From positions 1-64,000 of the forward strand of contig CAYRIO010000010.1 of the NCBI GenBank assembly GCA_964424355.1: DNA of 64,000 nucleotides, given 5' to 3'. The position numbers and the translations under genes were made by a program. The number at the start of each line of letters is the position of its first letter. Position 1 is the first letter of the stretch. The notes beneath the pieces were generated by a model, which saw only the letters and a list, made by a program, of their open reading frames with translations, was not told where the DNA came from and did no database searches. The stretch comes from CAZEHS01 sp964424355. GTDB lineage: Bacteria; Bacillota; Clostridia; Peptostreptococcales; Acidaminobacteraceae. Below, piece by piece: positions 48,360 through 57,364 of the stretch.

Positions 48360-49814
48360 ATGGCTTTGAAAACAGCAGAAGCGTATATCCAGAGCATTCG
48401 GGATATGAACATCCAGGTGTATGTGTTTGGCGAGAAAGTGGAGAATCCGGTAGACCATCCGATGATCCGTCCCTCCCTGAATTCCGTGGCAATGACCTAT
48501 GAACTGGCCCATTCTCCGGAGCATGAGGCACTGATGACGGTGACCTCCCATCTGACAGGACGTAAAATCAACCGGTTCACCCATCTTCACCAGAGCACCG
48601 AGGACTTGAAGAATAAAATCAAGATGCAGCGGCTCCTGGGCCAAAAAACGGCTACCTGCTTCCAGCGGTGTGTCGGCATGGATGCGTTCAACGCCGTATA
48701 CAGCACCACCTTCGATACGGATGAAGCAAAAGGAACCCCCTATCATGAGCGCTTCAAGGCTTTCATGACCTATGTCCAGGACAACGACCTCACCGTGGAC
48801 GGCGCCATGACAGACCCCAAGGGGGACAGGAGCTTGGCACCGCACCAGCAGGCGGATCCGGACATGTTCCTCCATGTGGTGGAACGGCGGGAAGACGGCG
48901 TGGTTGTCCGGGGGGCCAAGGTGCACCAGACCGGCTCCATCAACTCCCACATGCATCTGATCATGCCCACCATCGCCATGCGGGAAGAGGACAGGGACTA
49001 TGCCATCTGCTGCGCCGTGCCCTCCAACGCCCCGGGGATCTTCATGATCTACGGCCGTCAGGCCTCCGACACCCGGAAAATGGAGAAGGATGCGAATCTG
49101 GATGTGGGCAACAAGCAGTTCGGCGGTCAGGAATGCCTGGTTATTTTTGAGGATGTCTTCGTACCCAACGAGCGGATCTTCATGAACGGAGAAGTGGAAT
49201 TCAGCGGCAAGCTGGTTGAACGGTTTGCCGGCTACCACCGGGCGTCCTACGGCGGCTGTAAAGTGGGCGTTGGCGATGTACTGATCGGTGCCACGGCCAC
49301 GGCGGCGGATTATAACGGCGCCCAGAAGGCCTCCCACGTGAAGGACAAGCTGATTGAAATGACCCACCTGAATGAAACCCTGTACTGCTGCGGCATTGCC
49401 TGTTCCTCCGAGGGGCATCCCACCAAGGCGGGCAATTTTGAAATCGATATGCTGCTGGCCAATGTCTGCAAGCAGAACGTCACCCGGTTCCCCTATGAAA
49501 TTGCCCGTCTGGCCGAGGACATCGCCGGGGGCCTGATGGTGACCATGCCCTCCGAAACGGATTTCCGGCATCCGGAGCTGGGCAAATACATTGAAAAATA
49601 CCTGTGTGGTGTGGATGGGGTCGATACCGAGGACCGCATGCGGATCCTGCGGCTCATCGAGAACATCACCATCGGCTCTGCGGCTGTCGGCTACCGCACG
49701 GAATCCATGCACGGTGCCGGTTCCCCCCAGGCACAGCGGATCATGATCGCACGCCAGGGAAATCTGGCGCACAAGAAGCAACTGGCGAAGACCATCGCCG
49801 GCATCAAAGGGTAG
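48360..49814 (+). CDS. abfD: 4-hydroxybutyryl-CoA dehydratase / vinylacetyl-CoA isomerase
   Basis: A 484-residue [4Fe-4S]-FAD enzyme that converts 4-hydroxybutyryl-CoA to crotonyl-CoA by a radical mechanism. The cluster ligands fall where they should: Cys100 and Cys104 in TATCFQRCVG, His293 and Cys300 in GYHRASYGGC, one residue offset from the numbering of the Clostridium aminobutyricum enzyme. The HpaB-like fold is recognisable. GAAGGGG precedes the ATG; the in-frame extension to 48153 is regulatory DNA. It is oxygen-sensitive in known cases, supporting an anaerobic host. First gene of a seven-gene operon. Confidence 0.96.
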   Translation: MALKTAEAYIQSIRDMNIQVYVFGEKVENPVDHPMIRPSLNSVAMTYELAHSPEHEALMTVTSHLTGRKINRFTHLHQSTEDLKNKIKMQRLLGQKTATCFQRCVGMDAFNAVYSTTFDTDEAKGTPYHERFKAFMTYVQDNDLTVDGAMTDPKGDRSLAPHQQADPDMFLHVVERREDGVVVRGAKVHQTGSINSHMHLIMPTIAMREEDRDYAICCAVPSNAPGIFMIYGRQASDTRKMEKDANLDVGNKQFGGQECLVIFEDVFVPNERIFMNGEVEFSGKLVERFAGYHRASYGGCKVGVGDVLIGATATAADYNGAQKASHVKDKLIEMTHLNETLYCCGIACSSEGHPTKAGNFEIDMLLANVCKQNVTRFPYEIARLAEDIAGGLMVTMPSETDFRHPELGKYIEKYLCGVDGVDTEDRMRILRLIENITIGSAAVGYRTESMHGAGSPQAQRIMIARQGNLAHKKQLAKTIAGIKG

Positions 49815-49816
49815 CC

Positions 49817-51373
49817 ATGCAAATCGGCACCCGGTATTGCGGCGGCTGTAATCCTTATTATGACAGGGGTGGCCTGGTGAGAGAGCTGGAGGGGATTCTT
49901 TCCGAAAAGGGCCACCGGATTCTGCAGGGAACCGGTGAGCAGGACAATCTCCAGCTGCTCCTGCAGGGCTGTGCCAAACGCTGTCGGGATGCGGATCCCG
50001 CAGTGCATACCATCGAAATTGATCCGGGAACGCCGGTCAGTGAAATCTTAAAGCGAATTGAGGAATGGGCCATGAGCTGGAAAAAAACCTATGAAAGCAA
50101 GTGCATCCCCCTGGAGAAGGCAATCCGCCTGATCCCTTCTGACAGCCGTATCGTGGTGGGCCATGCAGTGGGCGAACCCGTGACGTTGACGGGGGCGATG
50201 GTCGCCAATAAGGAAAAGTACAAAAATGTGGAGCTGGTCCATCTGGTTCCCATGCATAGCTGTGAATACGTGAACCCCGGTATGGAAGCCCACTTCCGCC
50301 ACAATGCCATCTTCCTGGGCGCCTCCACACGCAAGGGGTTTGATGAGGGGCGCGTGGATTTCACCCCGTGTTTTTTCCATGAGGTGCCCCGGCTGTTTCA
50401 AAAGGGATACCTGCCGGTGGATGTGGCACTGATCCAAGTGACCCCGCCGGATAAAGACGGCTATTGCTCCCTGGGATTGTCGGTGGATTACACCAAGCCG
50501 GCAGCCCAGTGCGCCCGGATCGTCATCGCCGAGGTGAACGATCAGTATCCCCGTACCGCTGGGGATCGGGGTCTCCATATTGATGAGATCGACTGGTTCG
50601 TACAAAGCTCCCATCCGATTCGGGAGATGGCGCCGCCGCAGATCGGTCCGGTGGAAAAAGCCATTGGCGCGCACTGTGCCAGCCTTGTGGAGGACGGTGC
50701 GACCCTGCAGCTTGGGATCGGTGCCATTCCGGACGCGGTACTGGCCTCCCTGGGGGATAAGAAGGATCTGGGGATCCATACGGAAATGTTCGCAGACGGC
50801 GTTGTGGACCTGTATGAACGGGGAGTCATCACGAACAGCAAAAAAACACTGCACCCCGGAAAGATGGTGGCAACATTCCTGATGGGAACCCAGCGGCTGT
50901 ATGATTTCGTCAACAACAACCCGGATGTGGAATTGTATCCGGTGGACTATGTCAACGATGTGCGGACCATCGCAAAGAACGATAAGATGACCGCCATCAA
51001 CTCCTGTGTCGAGGTGGATCTGATGGGTCAGGTCTGCGCCGAATCCATCGGCCTCAAGCAGATCAGCGGCGTGGGCGGCCAGGTGGACTACGTTCGTGGT
51101 GCCAGCATGAGCGAGGGGGGCCGGGCGATCATAGCCATGCCATCCACCGCCGCCGGCGGGAAAACCTCCCGGATCGTGCCCTGCCTGTCTGAAGGGGCAG
51201 CGGTGACCACCTCCCGGAATGATGTGCAGTACATCGTCACGGAATACGGTGTGGCCGAACTTCGGGGCAAATCCCTGAGGGACCGGGGCCGGGCGCTGAT
51301 TGAGATCGCCCATCCGGATTTCCGGGCTCAGCTGATCGACGTCTGGGAGAAACGGTTCAAGACAACCTACTGA
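49817..51373 (+). CDS. abfT: 4-hydroxybutyrate CoA-transferase with an N-terminal Cys-rich extension
   Basis: A continuous 518-residue frame. Residues about 1-85 form a small domain with YCGGCNPYYDRGGLVRELE and GCAKRCRDAD, four cysteines in two pairs. From Met86 (ATG 50072) begins a full-length class I CoA-transferase: WKKTYESKCIPLEKAIRLI, VVGHAVGEP, EVNDQYPRT, GIGAIPDAV, and the catalytic Glu in HTEMFADGV. The transferase alone is 433 residues, the usual size. ATG 49817 follows abfD by 2 bp with AAAGGG upstream; ATG 50072 has GAGG 8 nt upstream, so an internal start is possible. It moves CoA from acetyl- or butyryl-CoA to 4-hydroxybutyrate. Confidence 0.88.
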   Translation: MQIGTRYCGGCNPYYDRGGLVRELEGILSEKGHRILQGTGEQDNLQLLLQGCAKRCRDADPAVHTIEIDPGTPVSEILKRIEEWAMSWKKTYESKCIPLEKAIRLIPSDSRIVVGHAVGEPVTLTGAMVANKEKYKNVELVHLVPMHSCEYVNPGMEAHFRHNAIFLGASTRKGFDEGRVDFTPCFFHEVPRLFQKGYLPVDVALIQVTPPDKDGYCSLGLSVDYTKPAAQCARIVIAEVNDQYPRTAGDRGLHIDEIDWFVQSSHPIREMAPPQIGPVEKAIGAHCASLVEDGATLQLGIGAIPDAVLASLGDKKDLGIHTEMFADGVVDLYERGVITNSKKTLHPGKMVATFLMGTQRLYDFVNNNPDVELYPVDYVNDVRTIAKNDKMTAINSCVEVDLMGQVCAESIGLKQISGVGGQVDYVRGASMSEGGRAIIAMPSTAAGGKTSRIVPCLSEGAAVTTSRNDVQYIVTEYGVAELRGKSLRDRGRALIEIAHPDFRAQLIDVWEKRFKTTY

Positions 51374-51401
51374 ACACTTGTGATGAACAAAGGAGTGTAC
51401 C

Positions 51402-52520
51402 ATGACCTATTTCCGTATAATGCCTGAGATTCATAAATTCGAAGCCTACAAGACTTTTTCCGAGGATTTTGCCATTGGGGCCGGAGATTTTGTGCTGACC
51501 CACCGATTCCTGTATGACCGATTCATGAAGGAACTGAACTGTGACGCTGAGTTCATGTTCCTGGAAGAGTACGGCACCGGTGAACCTTCCATTGAAATGA
51601 TCAATGCCATGGTCAAGGATCAGAAAGCCGACACCTATAAACGGATTTTCGGCATCGGCGGCGGCTCCGTCATGGATGTCTGCAAGCTGATGGCCCTGAC
51701 GAAGACCGATGATGTGGCGGATTTCTTCGAGCGGAAAGTGCCGGTTGTCCGGGACAAAGAGCTGATCATCGTTCCCACCACCTGTGGCACCGGCAGTGAA
51801 GTGACCAACATCTCCGTGGCGCTGATGGCCTCCAAGGGCGGCAAGTTCGGACTGCAGGATGACGCGCTGTATGCGGATTTTGCGGTTCTGATCAAGGAAC
51901 TGTTCATCGGGCTGCCTTATCCGGTTTTCATCAGCAGCTCCATCGACGCTCTGATCCATGCCGTTGAAGGGTTTGTCTCCCCCAGAGCCAACCCCTATTC
52001 CGATACCTTTGCGGTCAAAGCCATTGAAATGATCCTGCGGGGCTATAAGGACCTGGTCAAGCACGGTCAGGAATACCGCAGCGAAATCATCGATGAGTTC
52101 ATGATGGCCAGCAACCTGGCCGGGATCGCCTTCGGCAATGCGGGTGTCGGCGCGGTTCACGCACTGTCCTTCCCCCTGGGCGGCATCTACAAAGTACCCC
52201 ATGGCGAAGCGAACTACCAGTTCTTCATTGAGGTGTTCAAGACTTACAACCGGCTGGATCCCAACGGAAAGATCACAACCGTCAATAAAATCCTCGCGGA
52301 GGTTCTGGAACTGGATGCCAAGGCGGATGTCTACGAGGAACTTGGAAAGCTCCTGAACAGCCTGCTGGGCAGAAAACGGCTCCGGGATTATGGCATGAAG
52401 GCCCAGGAAATCGACACCTTTACAGATGATGTCCTGCAGTTCCAGCAACGCCTGTTGAAAAACAACTACGTGGCGCTTTCCCGGGCGGATATCCACGGAA
52501 TCTATCAAAATCTGCATTGA
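51402..52520 (+). CDS. NAD-dependent 4-hydroxybutyrate dehydrogenase (iron-containing ADH)
   Basis: A 372-residue group III alcohol dehydrogenase. NAD-site GIGGGSVMDVCKLMAL, then PTTCGTGSEVTNISV, and metal ligands Asp and His in SSIDALIHAVEGFVSP and two histidines in AVHALSFPLGGIYKVPHGEAN. Enzymes of this type reduce succinate semialdehyde to 4-hydroxybutyrate in 4-aminobutyrate or succinate fermentation. AAGGAG precedes the ATG. It sits between the CoA-transferase and crotonase genes, which supports that substrate. Confidence 0.92.
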   Translation: MTYFRIMPEIHKFEAYKTFSEDFAIGAGDFVLTHRFLYDRFMKELNCDAEFMFLEEYGTGEPSIEMINAMVKDQKADTYKRIFGIGGGSVMDVCKLMALTKTDDVADFFERKVPVVRDKELIIVPTTCGTGSEVTNISVALMASKGGKFGLQDDALYADFAVLIKELFIGLPYPVFISSSIDALIHAVEGFVSPRANPYSDTFAVKAIEMILRGYKDLVKHGQEYRSEIIDEFMMASNLAGIAFGNAGVGAVHALSFPLGGIYKVPHGEANYQFFIEVFKTYNRLDPNGKITTVNKILAEVLELDAKADVYEELGKLLNSLLGRKRLRDYGMKAQEIDTFTDDVLQFQQRLLKNNYVALSRADIHGIYQNLH

Positions 52521-52533
52521 CCGGAGGTGCCCC

Positions 52534-53313
52534 ATGGCGTATGAAACCATCATCCTGACCCATACGGAAGGAATTGCGACCCTGACAATGAACCGTCCGG
52601 AGAGCATGAATGCCCTGAATACCGCAACCCTGAAAGAGCTGTCTGCGGCGTTTGACGAAGTGCGCTGCAATCCAGAGATTGATGTGCTGATCATCACCGG
52701 CGCCGGCAAGGCCTTTGTAGCCGGAGCGGATATCTCAGAGATGCGGCATATGAATCCCCTGGAGTCTGAAGCGTTCCACATCATCGGCGTGTCAACGCTC
52801 CGAAAGCTGGAGCTGTTGGAAAAACCGGTCATAGCAGCCGTCAACGGCTTCGCCCTCGGGGGCGGCAATGAACTGGCCATGGCAGCGGATATCCGCATTG
52901 CTTCCGAAAAGGCCAAATTCGGCCAACCGGAGGTAGGCATCGGCATCTCGCCCGGATTCACCGCCACACAGCAGCTGGCCCGATTGGTCGGCAAGGCCAA
53001 GGCCAAGGAACTGCTGTTCACCGGGGACCTCATCGGTGCAGCAGAAGCGGATCGGATCGGCCTGGTGAACCGGGTGGTCGCACCGGAGAGGCTCATGGAA
53101 GAAACCCTGGCCATGGCCCGTAAGATTCAGGCCAATGCACAGATCGCCGTCCGATTCTGCAAGAAAGCGGTGGATCTGGGCCCGGATATGAGTCTGGAAG
53201 CCGGCATTGAAATGGGAAAATACCTGAATGCCCTGTGTTTTGCCACCGAGGATCAGAAGGAAGGCATGACGGCGTTTGTAGAAAAACGGAAACCTAAATT
53301 TGTAAAACGATAG
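52534..53313 (+). CDS. Enoyl-CoA hydratase (crotonase)
   Basis: A 259-residue crotonase-family enzyme. The oxyanion-hole segment is GAGKAFVAGADISEM, and the active-site glutamates lie in ALGGGNELAMAADIRIA and FGQPEVGIGISPG. It most likely interconverts crotonyl-CoA and 3-hydroxybutyryl-CoA. No 3-hydroxybutyryl-CoA dehydrogenase or thiolase is in the window, so it may link the pathway to acetyl-CoA genes elsewhere. CGGAGG lies 9 nt before the ATG, 14 bp after the dehydrogenase. Confidence 0.92.
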   Translation: MAYETIILTHTEGIATLTMNRPESMNALNTATLKELSAAFDEVRCNPEIDVLIITGAGKAFVAGADISEMRHMNPLESEAFHIIGVSTLRKLELLEKPVIAAVNGFALGGGNELAMAADIRIASEKAKFGQPEVGIGISPGFTATQQLARLVGKAKAKELLFTGDLIGAAEADRIGLVNRVVAPERLMEETLAMARKIQANAQIAVRFCKKAVDLGPDMSLEAGIEMGKYLNALCFATEDQKEGMTAFVEKRKPKFVKR

Positions 53314-53346
53314 TGACTCAGCGACAGGAAGAGGAGGATTCAACAG

Positions 53347-54486
53347 ATGGATTTCAATCTGACACAGGAAGATGTTGCGCTGCTGGAGCTCTACAAGCAG
53401 TTCACGGATAATGAAGTGCGGCCCATCGCCGCGGAGGTGGATGCGACCGAAGAGTTTCCCATGGAGACCGTTCGGAAAATGGCGAAGCTTGGCATGTTCG
53501 GCATTCCATTCCCCCGGGAATACGGCGGTTCAGGGGGCACCTATGAGCAGTATGTGCGGCTGATCGAGGAGCTGGGCAAGGCCTGCGGCACCACGGCCTG
53601 CATCCTGTCCACCCACTGTTCCCTTGCCTGCGGCGGCATCTATGAGTTCGGCACGGAGGCCCAAAAGCAGAAATACCTGCCGGCCCTCCTGAAGGGCGAG
53701 AAAATGGGGGGATTCGGCCTCACCGAGCCCAACGCAGGGACCGACGCCTCTGCCCAGCAGACCACGGCGGTCCTGGTGGGGGACCACTACATCCTCAACG
53801 GCTCCAAGATCTTCATCACCAATGCCGGGGTGGCGGAAACCTACATCATCATGGCCATGACCGACAAGAGCCTGGGCCTCAAGGGTATTTCGGCCTTCAT
53901 CGTTGAGAGCAGCTTCGAGGGATTCTCTGTGGGGAAGAAGGAAATGAAGATGGGAATCCGGGGTTCCGCCACGGCGGAGCTGATTTTCAACAACTGCAAG
54001 GTGCCGAAGGAAAACCTGCTGGGCAAGGAAGGCGGCGGCTTCAAGGTAGCCATGAAAACCCTGGACAGCGGCCGGATCGGCATCGCGTCCCAGGCCCTGG
54101 GTATCGCCCAGGGAGCCCTGGATGAAGCGGTGAAATACGTGAAGGAGCGGAAGCAGTTCGGAAAGCCCATTTCGGTGTTCCAGAACACCCAGTTCCAGGT
54201 GGCCTCCATGGACACCCAGATCGATGCTGCCCGTCAGCTGGTTTATAAGGCGGCCAACCGCAAGCAGAGCGGCCACAATTTCTCTGTGGAAGCGGCCCGA
54301 GCCAAGCTGTTCGCCTCAGAAACCGCCATGGCGGTCACCACCCAATGCGTCCAGCTTCACGGGGGCTACGGCTACACCCGGGAATATCCCATGGAGCGGA
54401 TGATGCGGGACGCCAAAATCACAGAAATCTACGAAGGCACCTCCGAGGTTCAGCGGATGGTCATTGCCGGCAGCATTTTACGATAG
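53347..54486 (+). CDS. Butyryl-CoA dehydrogenase (acyl-CoA dehydrogenase)
   Basis: A 379-residue FAD acyl-CoA dehydrogenase. Motifs: FGLTEPNAGTDASAQQTTA, IFITNAG, GIRGSATAELIFNNCKVP, QFGKPISVFQNTQFQVASM, and the catalytic base in EIYEGTSEVQRM. It reduces crotonyl-CoA to butyryl-CoA. In clostridia this enzyme works with EtfAB as an electron-bifurcating complex; the etf genes follow directly. AGAGGAGG precedes the ATG by 10 nt. Confidence 0.93.
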   Translation: MDFNLTQEDVALLELYKQFTDNEVRPIAAEVDATEEFPMETVRKMAKLGMFGIPFPREYGGSGGTYEQYVRLIEELGKACGTTACILSTHCSLACGGIYEFGTEAQKQKYLPALLKGEKMGGFGLTEPNAGTDASAQQTTAVLVGDHYILNGSKIFITNAGVAETYIIMAMTDKSLGLKGISAFIVESSFEGFSVGKKEMKMGIRGSATAELIFNNCKVPKENLLGKEGGGFKVAMKTLDSGRIGIASQALGIAQGALDEAVKYVKERKQFGKPISVFQNTQFQVASMDTQIDAARQLVYKAANRKQSGHNFSVEAARAKLFASETAMAVTTQCVQLHGGYGYTREYPMERMMRDAKITEIYEGTSEVQRMVIAGSILR

Positions 54487-54499
54487 GAGGAGCCAGAAC

Positions 54500-55282
54500 A
54501 TGCGTATTGTTGTTTGCATCAAACAGGTGCCGGATACCACGGAGGTCCGTCTGGATCCGAAAACCGGGACACTGATTCGGGAAGGGGTTCCCAGCATCAT
54601 CAATCCCGACGATAAAGCAGGGCTGGAAGCGGCCCTGCGTCTGAAAGAACAGCACGGCGCCCATGTGACCGTCATCACCATGGGGCCTCCCCAGGCGGAG
54701 AAAGCGCTGAAAGAATCCTATGCCATGGGAGCAGACCGCATCATCCTGCTCACGGACCGGAAATTCGCCGGGGCCGATACCCTGGCAACCTCCACGGCCC
54801 TGGCGGCTGCCATTCGGAAGATGGACTGCGACCTGGTCATTGCGGGCCGTCAGGCCATCGACGGCGACACGGCCCAGGTGGGCCCTCAGATTGCGGAGCA
54901 CCTGAATATTCCCCAGGTGTCCTATGTTTCCGGCTACGAGCACCGGGGGGACCATGCCATCGTGAAGCGGTCCTTTGAGGAAGGCTACGCCAAAATCAAA
55001 GTGGCCTATCCCTGTCTCATCACCACGCTTCAGGAAATGAACCCGCCCCGCTATATGTCCATCCAGGGGGTCCTGGATGCTTACCGGCTGGCTGAAGTGG
55101 AGAAGTGGAGCTTTGCGGACATCGAGGCGGATGAAGCCCAAATGGGCCTGGCGGGCTCTCCCACCAAGGTCCACAAGTCCTTCACCAAGGGCGCGAAATC
55201 CGCGGGAAAAGTGATCGAGCTTTCTCCAAAGGAATCGGTTGATGTCATCATTGAAAAGCTTCAGGAGAAATTCATCATATAG
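54500..55282 (+). CDS. etfB: Electron transfer flavoprotein beta subunit
   Basis: A 260-residue EtfB with the family-opening VVCIKQVPDT, GPPQAEKALKESYAMGADRIILL and the AGRQAIDGDTAQVGPQIAE adenosine-binding region. It partners EtfA and the upstream butyryl-CoA dehydrogenase. GAGGAG lies 8 nt before ATG 54500; the longer frame overlaps the dehydrogenase. It is placed before etfA, the usual order. Confidence 0.94.
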   Translation: MRIVVCIKQVPDTTEVRLDPKTGTLIREGVPSIINPDDKAGLEAALRLKEQHGAHVTVITMGPPQAEKALKESYAMGADRIILLTDRKFAGADTLATSTALAAAIRKMDCDLVIAGRQAIDGDTAQVGPQIAEHLNIPQVSYVSGYEHRGDHAIVKRSFEEGYAKIKVAYPCLITTLQEMNPPRYMSIQGVLDAYRLAEVEKWSFADIEADEAQMGLAGSPTKVHKSFTKGAKSAGKVIELSPKESVDVIIEKLQEKFII

Positions 55283-55297
55283 TCAGGAGGATGACCC

Positions 55298-56305
55298 GTG
55301 AATCTCAACGCGTATAAAGGTGTATTCGTCTATATCGAACAACGGGCCGGAGAAGTCCAGAAGGTTTCTCTAGAGCTGCTGGGAAAGGGCCGTGAAATCG
55401 CAGATCAGCTAGGCGTTCAGCTCACCGCCGTCATGGCAGGCCATGGCATGGACAGTGCTGCCAGCAGCCTGATCCACCAGGGGGCCGATGCGGTGCTCTA
55501 TGCCGATGATCCGGCCCTGGCCATGTACACCACGGAGCCCTATACCCAGGTGCTGGCCAAGGTGATTACAGAACACAAGCCGGAGATTTTCCTCATCGGT
55601 GCCACCTCCATCGGCCGGGACCTGGGCCCCCGGGTGTCCGCCCGGGTACAGACCGGCCTGACTGCCGACTGCACCAGCCTGGATGTTTCCGAGGACCGGC
55701 AGCTGATGATGACCCGCCCGGCCTTCGGCGGCAACCTGATGGCCACCATTATCTGCCCCAACCACCGGCCCCAGATGTCCACCGTCCGTCCCGGGGTCAT
55801 GCAGAAGCTGAAGCTGGATACCACCCGGAAAGGCACGGTGGAAAAGCTGGCCATGACCTTTGGCAAAAGCCCGCTGAATGTGGAAGTGCTGGAATTCGTC
55901 AAAGAAGAAAAGGAACGGATCAACATCCAGGAGGCCAACGTCCTGGTATCCGGCGGTCGGGGCATGGGTTCCGTGGAGAACTTCGGCTCCCTGAACGCTT
56001 TGGCCGGAGAACTGAACGGGGTGGTTTCGGCTTCCCGGGCGGTTGTCGATCAGGGCTGGATCGGCCATGACCGTCAGGTGGGTCAGACCGGTCAAACCGT
56101 ACGGCCGGATCTTTACATGGCCATGGGAATCTCCGGCGCCATCCAGCACGTTGCCGGTATGGAAGAGTCCGAATTCATCCTGGCCATCAATAAGGACCCC
56201 GGGGCTGCCATCTTCAACGTGGCGGATCTGGGTGTCGTGGGAGATGTCCACAAGATCGTTCCCTTGCTAGTGGAAGAACTCCAGCGGATCAGGGCTGAAA
56301 AATAA
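55298..56305 (+). CDS. etfA: Electron transfer flavoprotein alpha subunit
   Basis: A 335-residue EtfA that binds FAD in its C-terminal domain: VSGGRGMGS, GASRAVVDQGW-like ASRAVVDQGWIGHDRQVGQTGQTV, LYMAMGISGAIQHVAGM and INKDPGAAIFNVADLGVVGD. It lacks an N-terminal ferredoxin extension. It starts with GTG behind AGGAGG. Last gene of the operon; stop codon is followed by a repeat element and a strong terminator. Confidence 0.94.
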   Translation: MNLNAYKGVFVYIEQRAGEVQKVSLELLGKGREIADQLGVQLTAVMAGHGMDSAASSLIHQGADAVLYADDPALAMYTTEPYTQVLAKVITEHKPEIFLIGATSIGRDLGPRVSARVQTGLTADCTSLDVSEDRQLMMTRPAFGGNLMATIICPNHRPQMSTVRPGVMQKLKLDTTRKGTVEKLAMTFGKSPLNVEVLEFVKEEKERINIQEANVLVSGGRGMGSVENFGSLNALAGELNGVVSASRAVVDQGWIGHDRQVGQTGQTVRPDLYMAMGISGAIQHVAGMEESEFILAINKDPGAAIFNVADLGVVGDVHKIVPLLVEELQRIRAEK

Positions 56306-56353
56306 CAGCAAAGGGGCTGTCTCAAAAGCCTTTTGAAAAAAGTGTTGAGGCTT

Positions 56354-56459
56354 GTCTTTGCGAGGAGGCACTAGCCGACGCGGCAATCTCTCCCTATAGC
56401 AGATTACAATTACTACATTGTTTTTAAGGGAGAGATCGCCACGCTTTGCTCGCGAAGAC
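56354..56459. repeat. Imperfect long inverted repeat (MITE/REP-like hairpin element)
   Basis: Left arm GTCTTTGCGAG...GGCAATCTCTCCCT (56354-56395) and right arm AAGGGAGAGATCGCC...CTCGCGAAGAC (56426-56459) pair over most of their length. No ORF inside. It lies within a terminator region: GGGGCTGTCTCA occurs both before (56313-56324) and, as GGGCTGTCTCA, after it. Confidence 0.7.
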
Positions 56460-56476
56460 AAACCTGAAAAAATCAC

Positions 56477-56528
56477 AAAAGGGCTGTCTCAGATAGGAAT
56501 TATATTCCTATCTGAGACAGCCCCTTTT
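56477..56528. terminator. Very strong bidirectional terminator
   Basis: Perfect 20-bp stem between 56481-56500 and 56504-56523 with a 3-nt loop, flanked by AAAA and CTTTT. Serves etfA (plus) and the RMD1-type gene (minus). Confidence 0.92.
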
Positions 56529-56542
56529 ACGTTTAGGGTGGA

Positions 56543-57364
56543 CTATGCCAATTTGTAATAAAAATCAATCAGGGAAATCACAATGCTGATCACCAGCAGG
56601 ATAATGATCAGCCAGTCCAGGTTGTTCACCTTTCGCTGTTGGGTCAGGGTGCTGAACACCTCCACGATATCCATCAGGGTCCGGGCCTTGGCCTGAAGGC
56701 TGTCGTAGCGGTCTCCCAGCTCGAAAAGGTGACTCATTTCATGATGAAGTGCCTCGGCCCCCTCGTTGTTCCAGGTGATATCGGGCTTATCCAGCAGCAT
56801 GATGGTGGAGAGGGTCTTGTATTTGAAACGCATGATCCGGGCGGAGGTGCCGGCCAGGGTGTCGTCCCGATAGCTCAGATTTCCGGTTTGGAGCCGGTCG
56901 ATCAGGGTCTCGATATCATCCAGCAGCACTTCGATATCGGATTCCACGTTTTCCAGAGCAACCGATTTTGCCAGCACAGTGGACAGGATTTCCAGATGGT
57001 ACAGGGTGATCTCGTGGACACACATGGCGTCATTGGTAACGGATTCTTCCTCCGTGGTGAGCTGCAGGCTGTAGTCGTCGTGGTAGGTATAATCGGGTGC
57101 TGACAGGCTGGGATCGATCTTCAGGAGATAAGCGATGACGTCGGCGATCTCCTGCTTTTCCATGTTCATGAAGACCACGCTGCCATACGGGAAAAGATTT
57201 ATCCGCTTGCCCTGAGGATCGTGAACGATTCCGGAGAGCTGATCTTCCTGCAGGCGTAAAAAATCCTCCCATTTGAACTCTTTATTGATGCCAAAATGGG
57301 CGGCGATGGTATTGAGATTGATTTCTTTAAAGAGCGCATGGGCATTAAAGGAATAGCAGTTCAT
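56543..57364 (-). CDS. RMD1/YagE (DUF155)-family membrane-tail protein
   Basis: A 273-residue protein. Characteristic segments are FPYGSVVFMNMEKQEI and, near the end, the WNNEGAEALHHEMSHLFELGDRYDSLQAKARTLMDIVEVFSTLTQQRKVNNLDWLIIILLVISIVISLIDFYY, which ends in a single transmembrane helix. This is the RMD1/Sif2/DUF155 family, conserved from bacteria to fungal mitochondria, of unclear biochemical role. Its start overlaps the TetR stop by 4 bp (ATGA), so the two are co-translated. Confidence 0.85.
   Translation of the reverse strand: MNCYSFNAHALFKEINLNTIAAHFGINKEFKWEDFLRLQEDQLSGIVHDPQGKRINLFPYGSVVFMNMEKQEIADVIAYLLKIDPSLSAPDYTYHDDYSLQLTTEEESVTNDAMCVHEITLYHLEILSTVLAKSVALENVESDIEVLLDDIETLIDRLQTGNLSYRDDTLAGTSARIMRFKYKTLSTIMLLDKPDITWNNEGAEALHHEMSHLFELGDRYDSLQAKARTLMDIVEVFSTLTQQRKVNNLDWLIIILLVISIVISLIDFYYKLA

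Noticed and set aside
48279..49781. 500-codon minus-strand ORF
   Set aside because: Antisense shadow of abfD; the real gene is proven by its cluster-binding cysteines and operon.
50048..51403. 451-codon minus-strand ORF
   Set aside because: Antisense shadow of the CoA-transferase.
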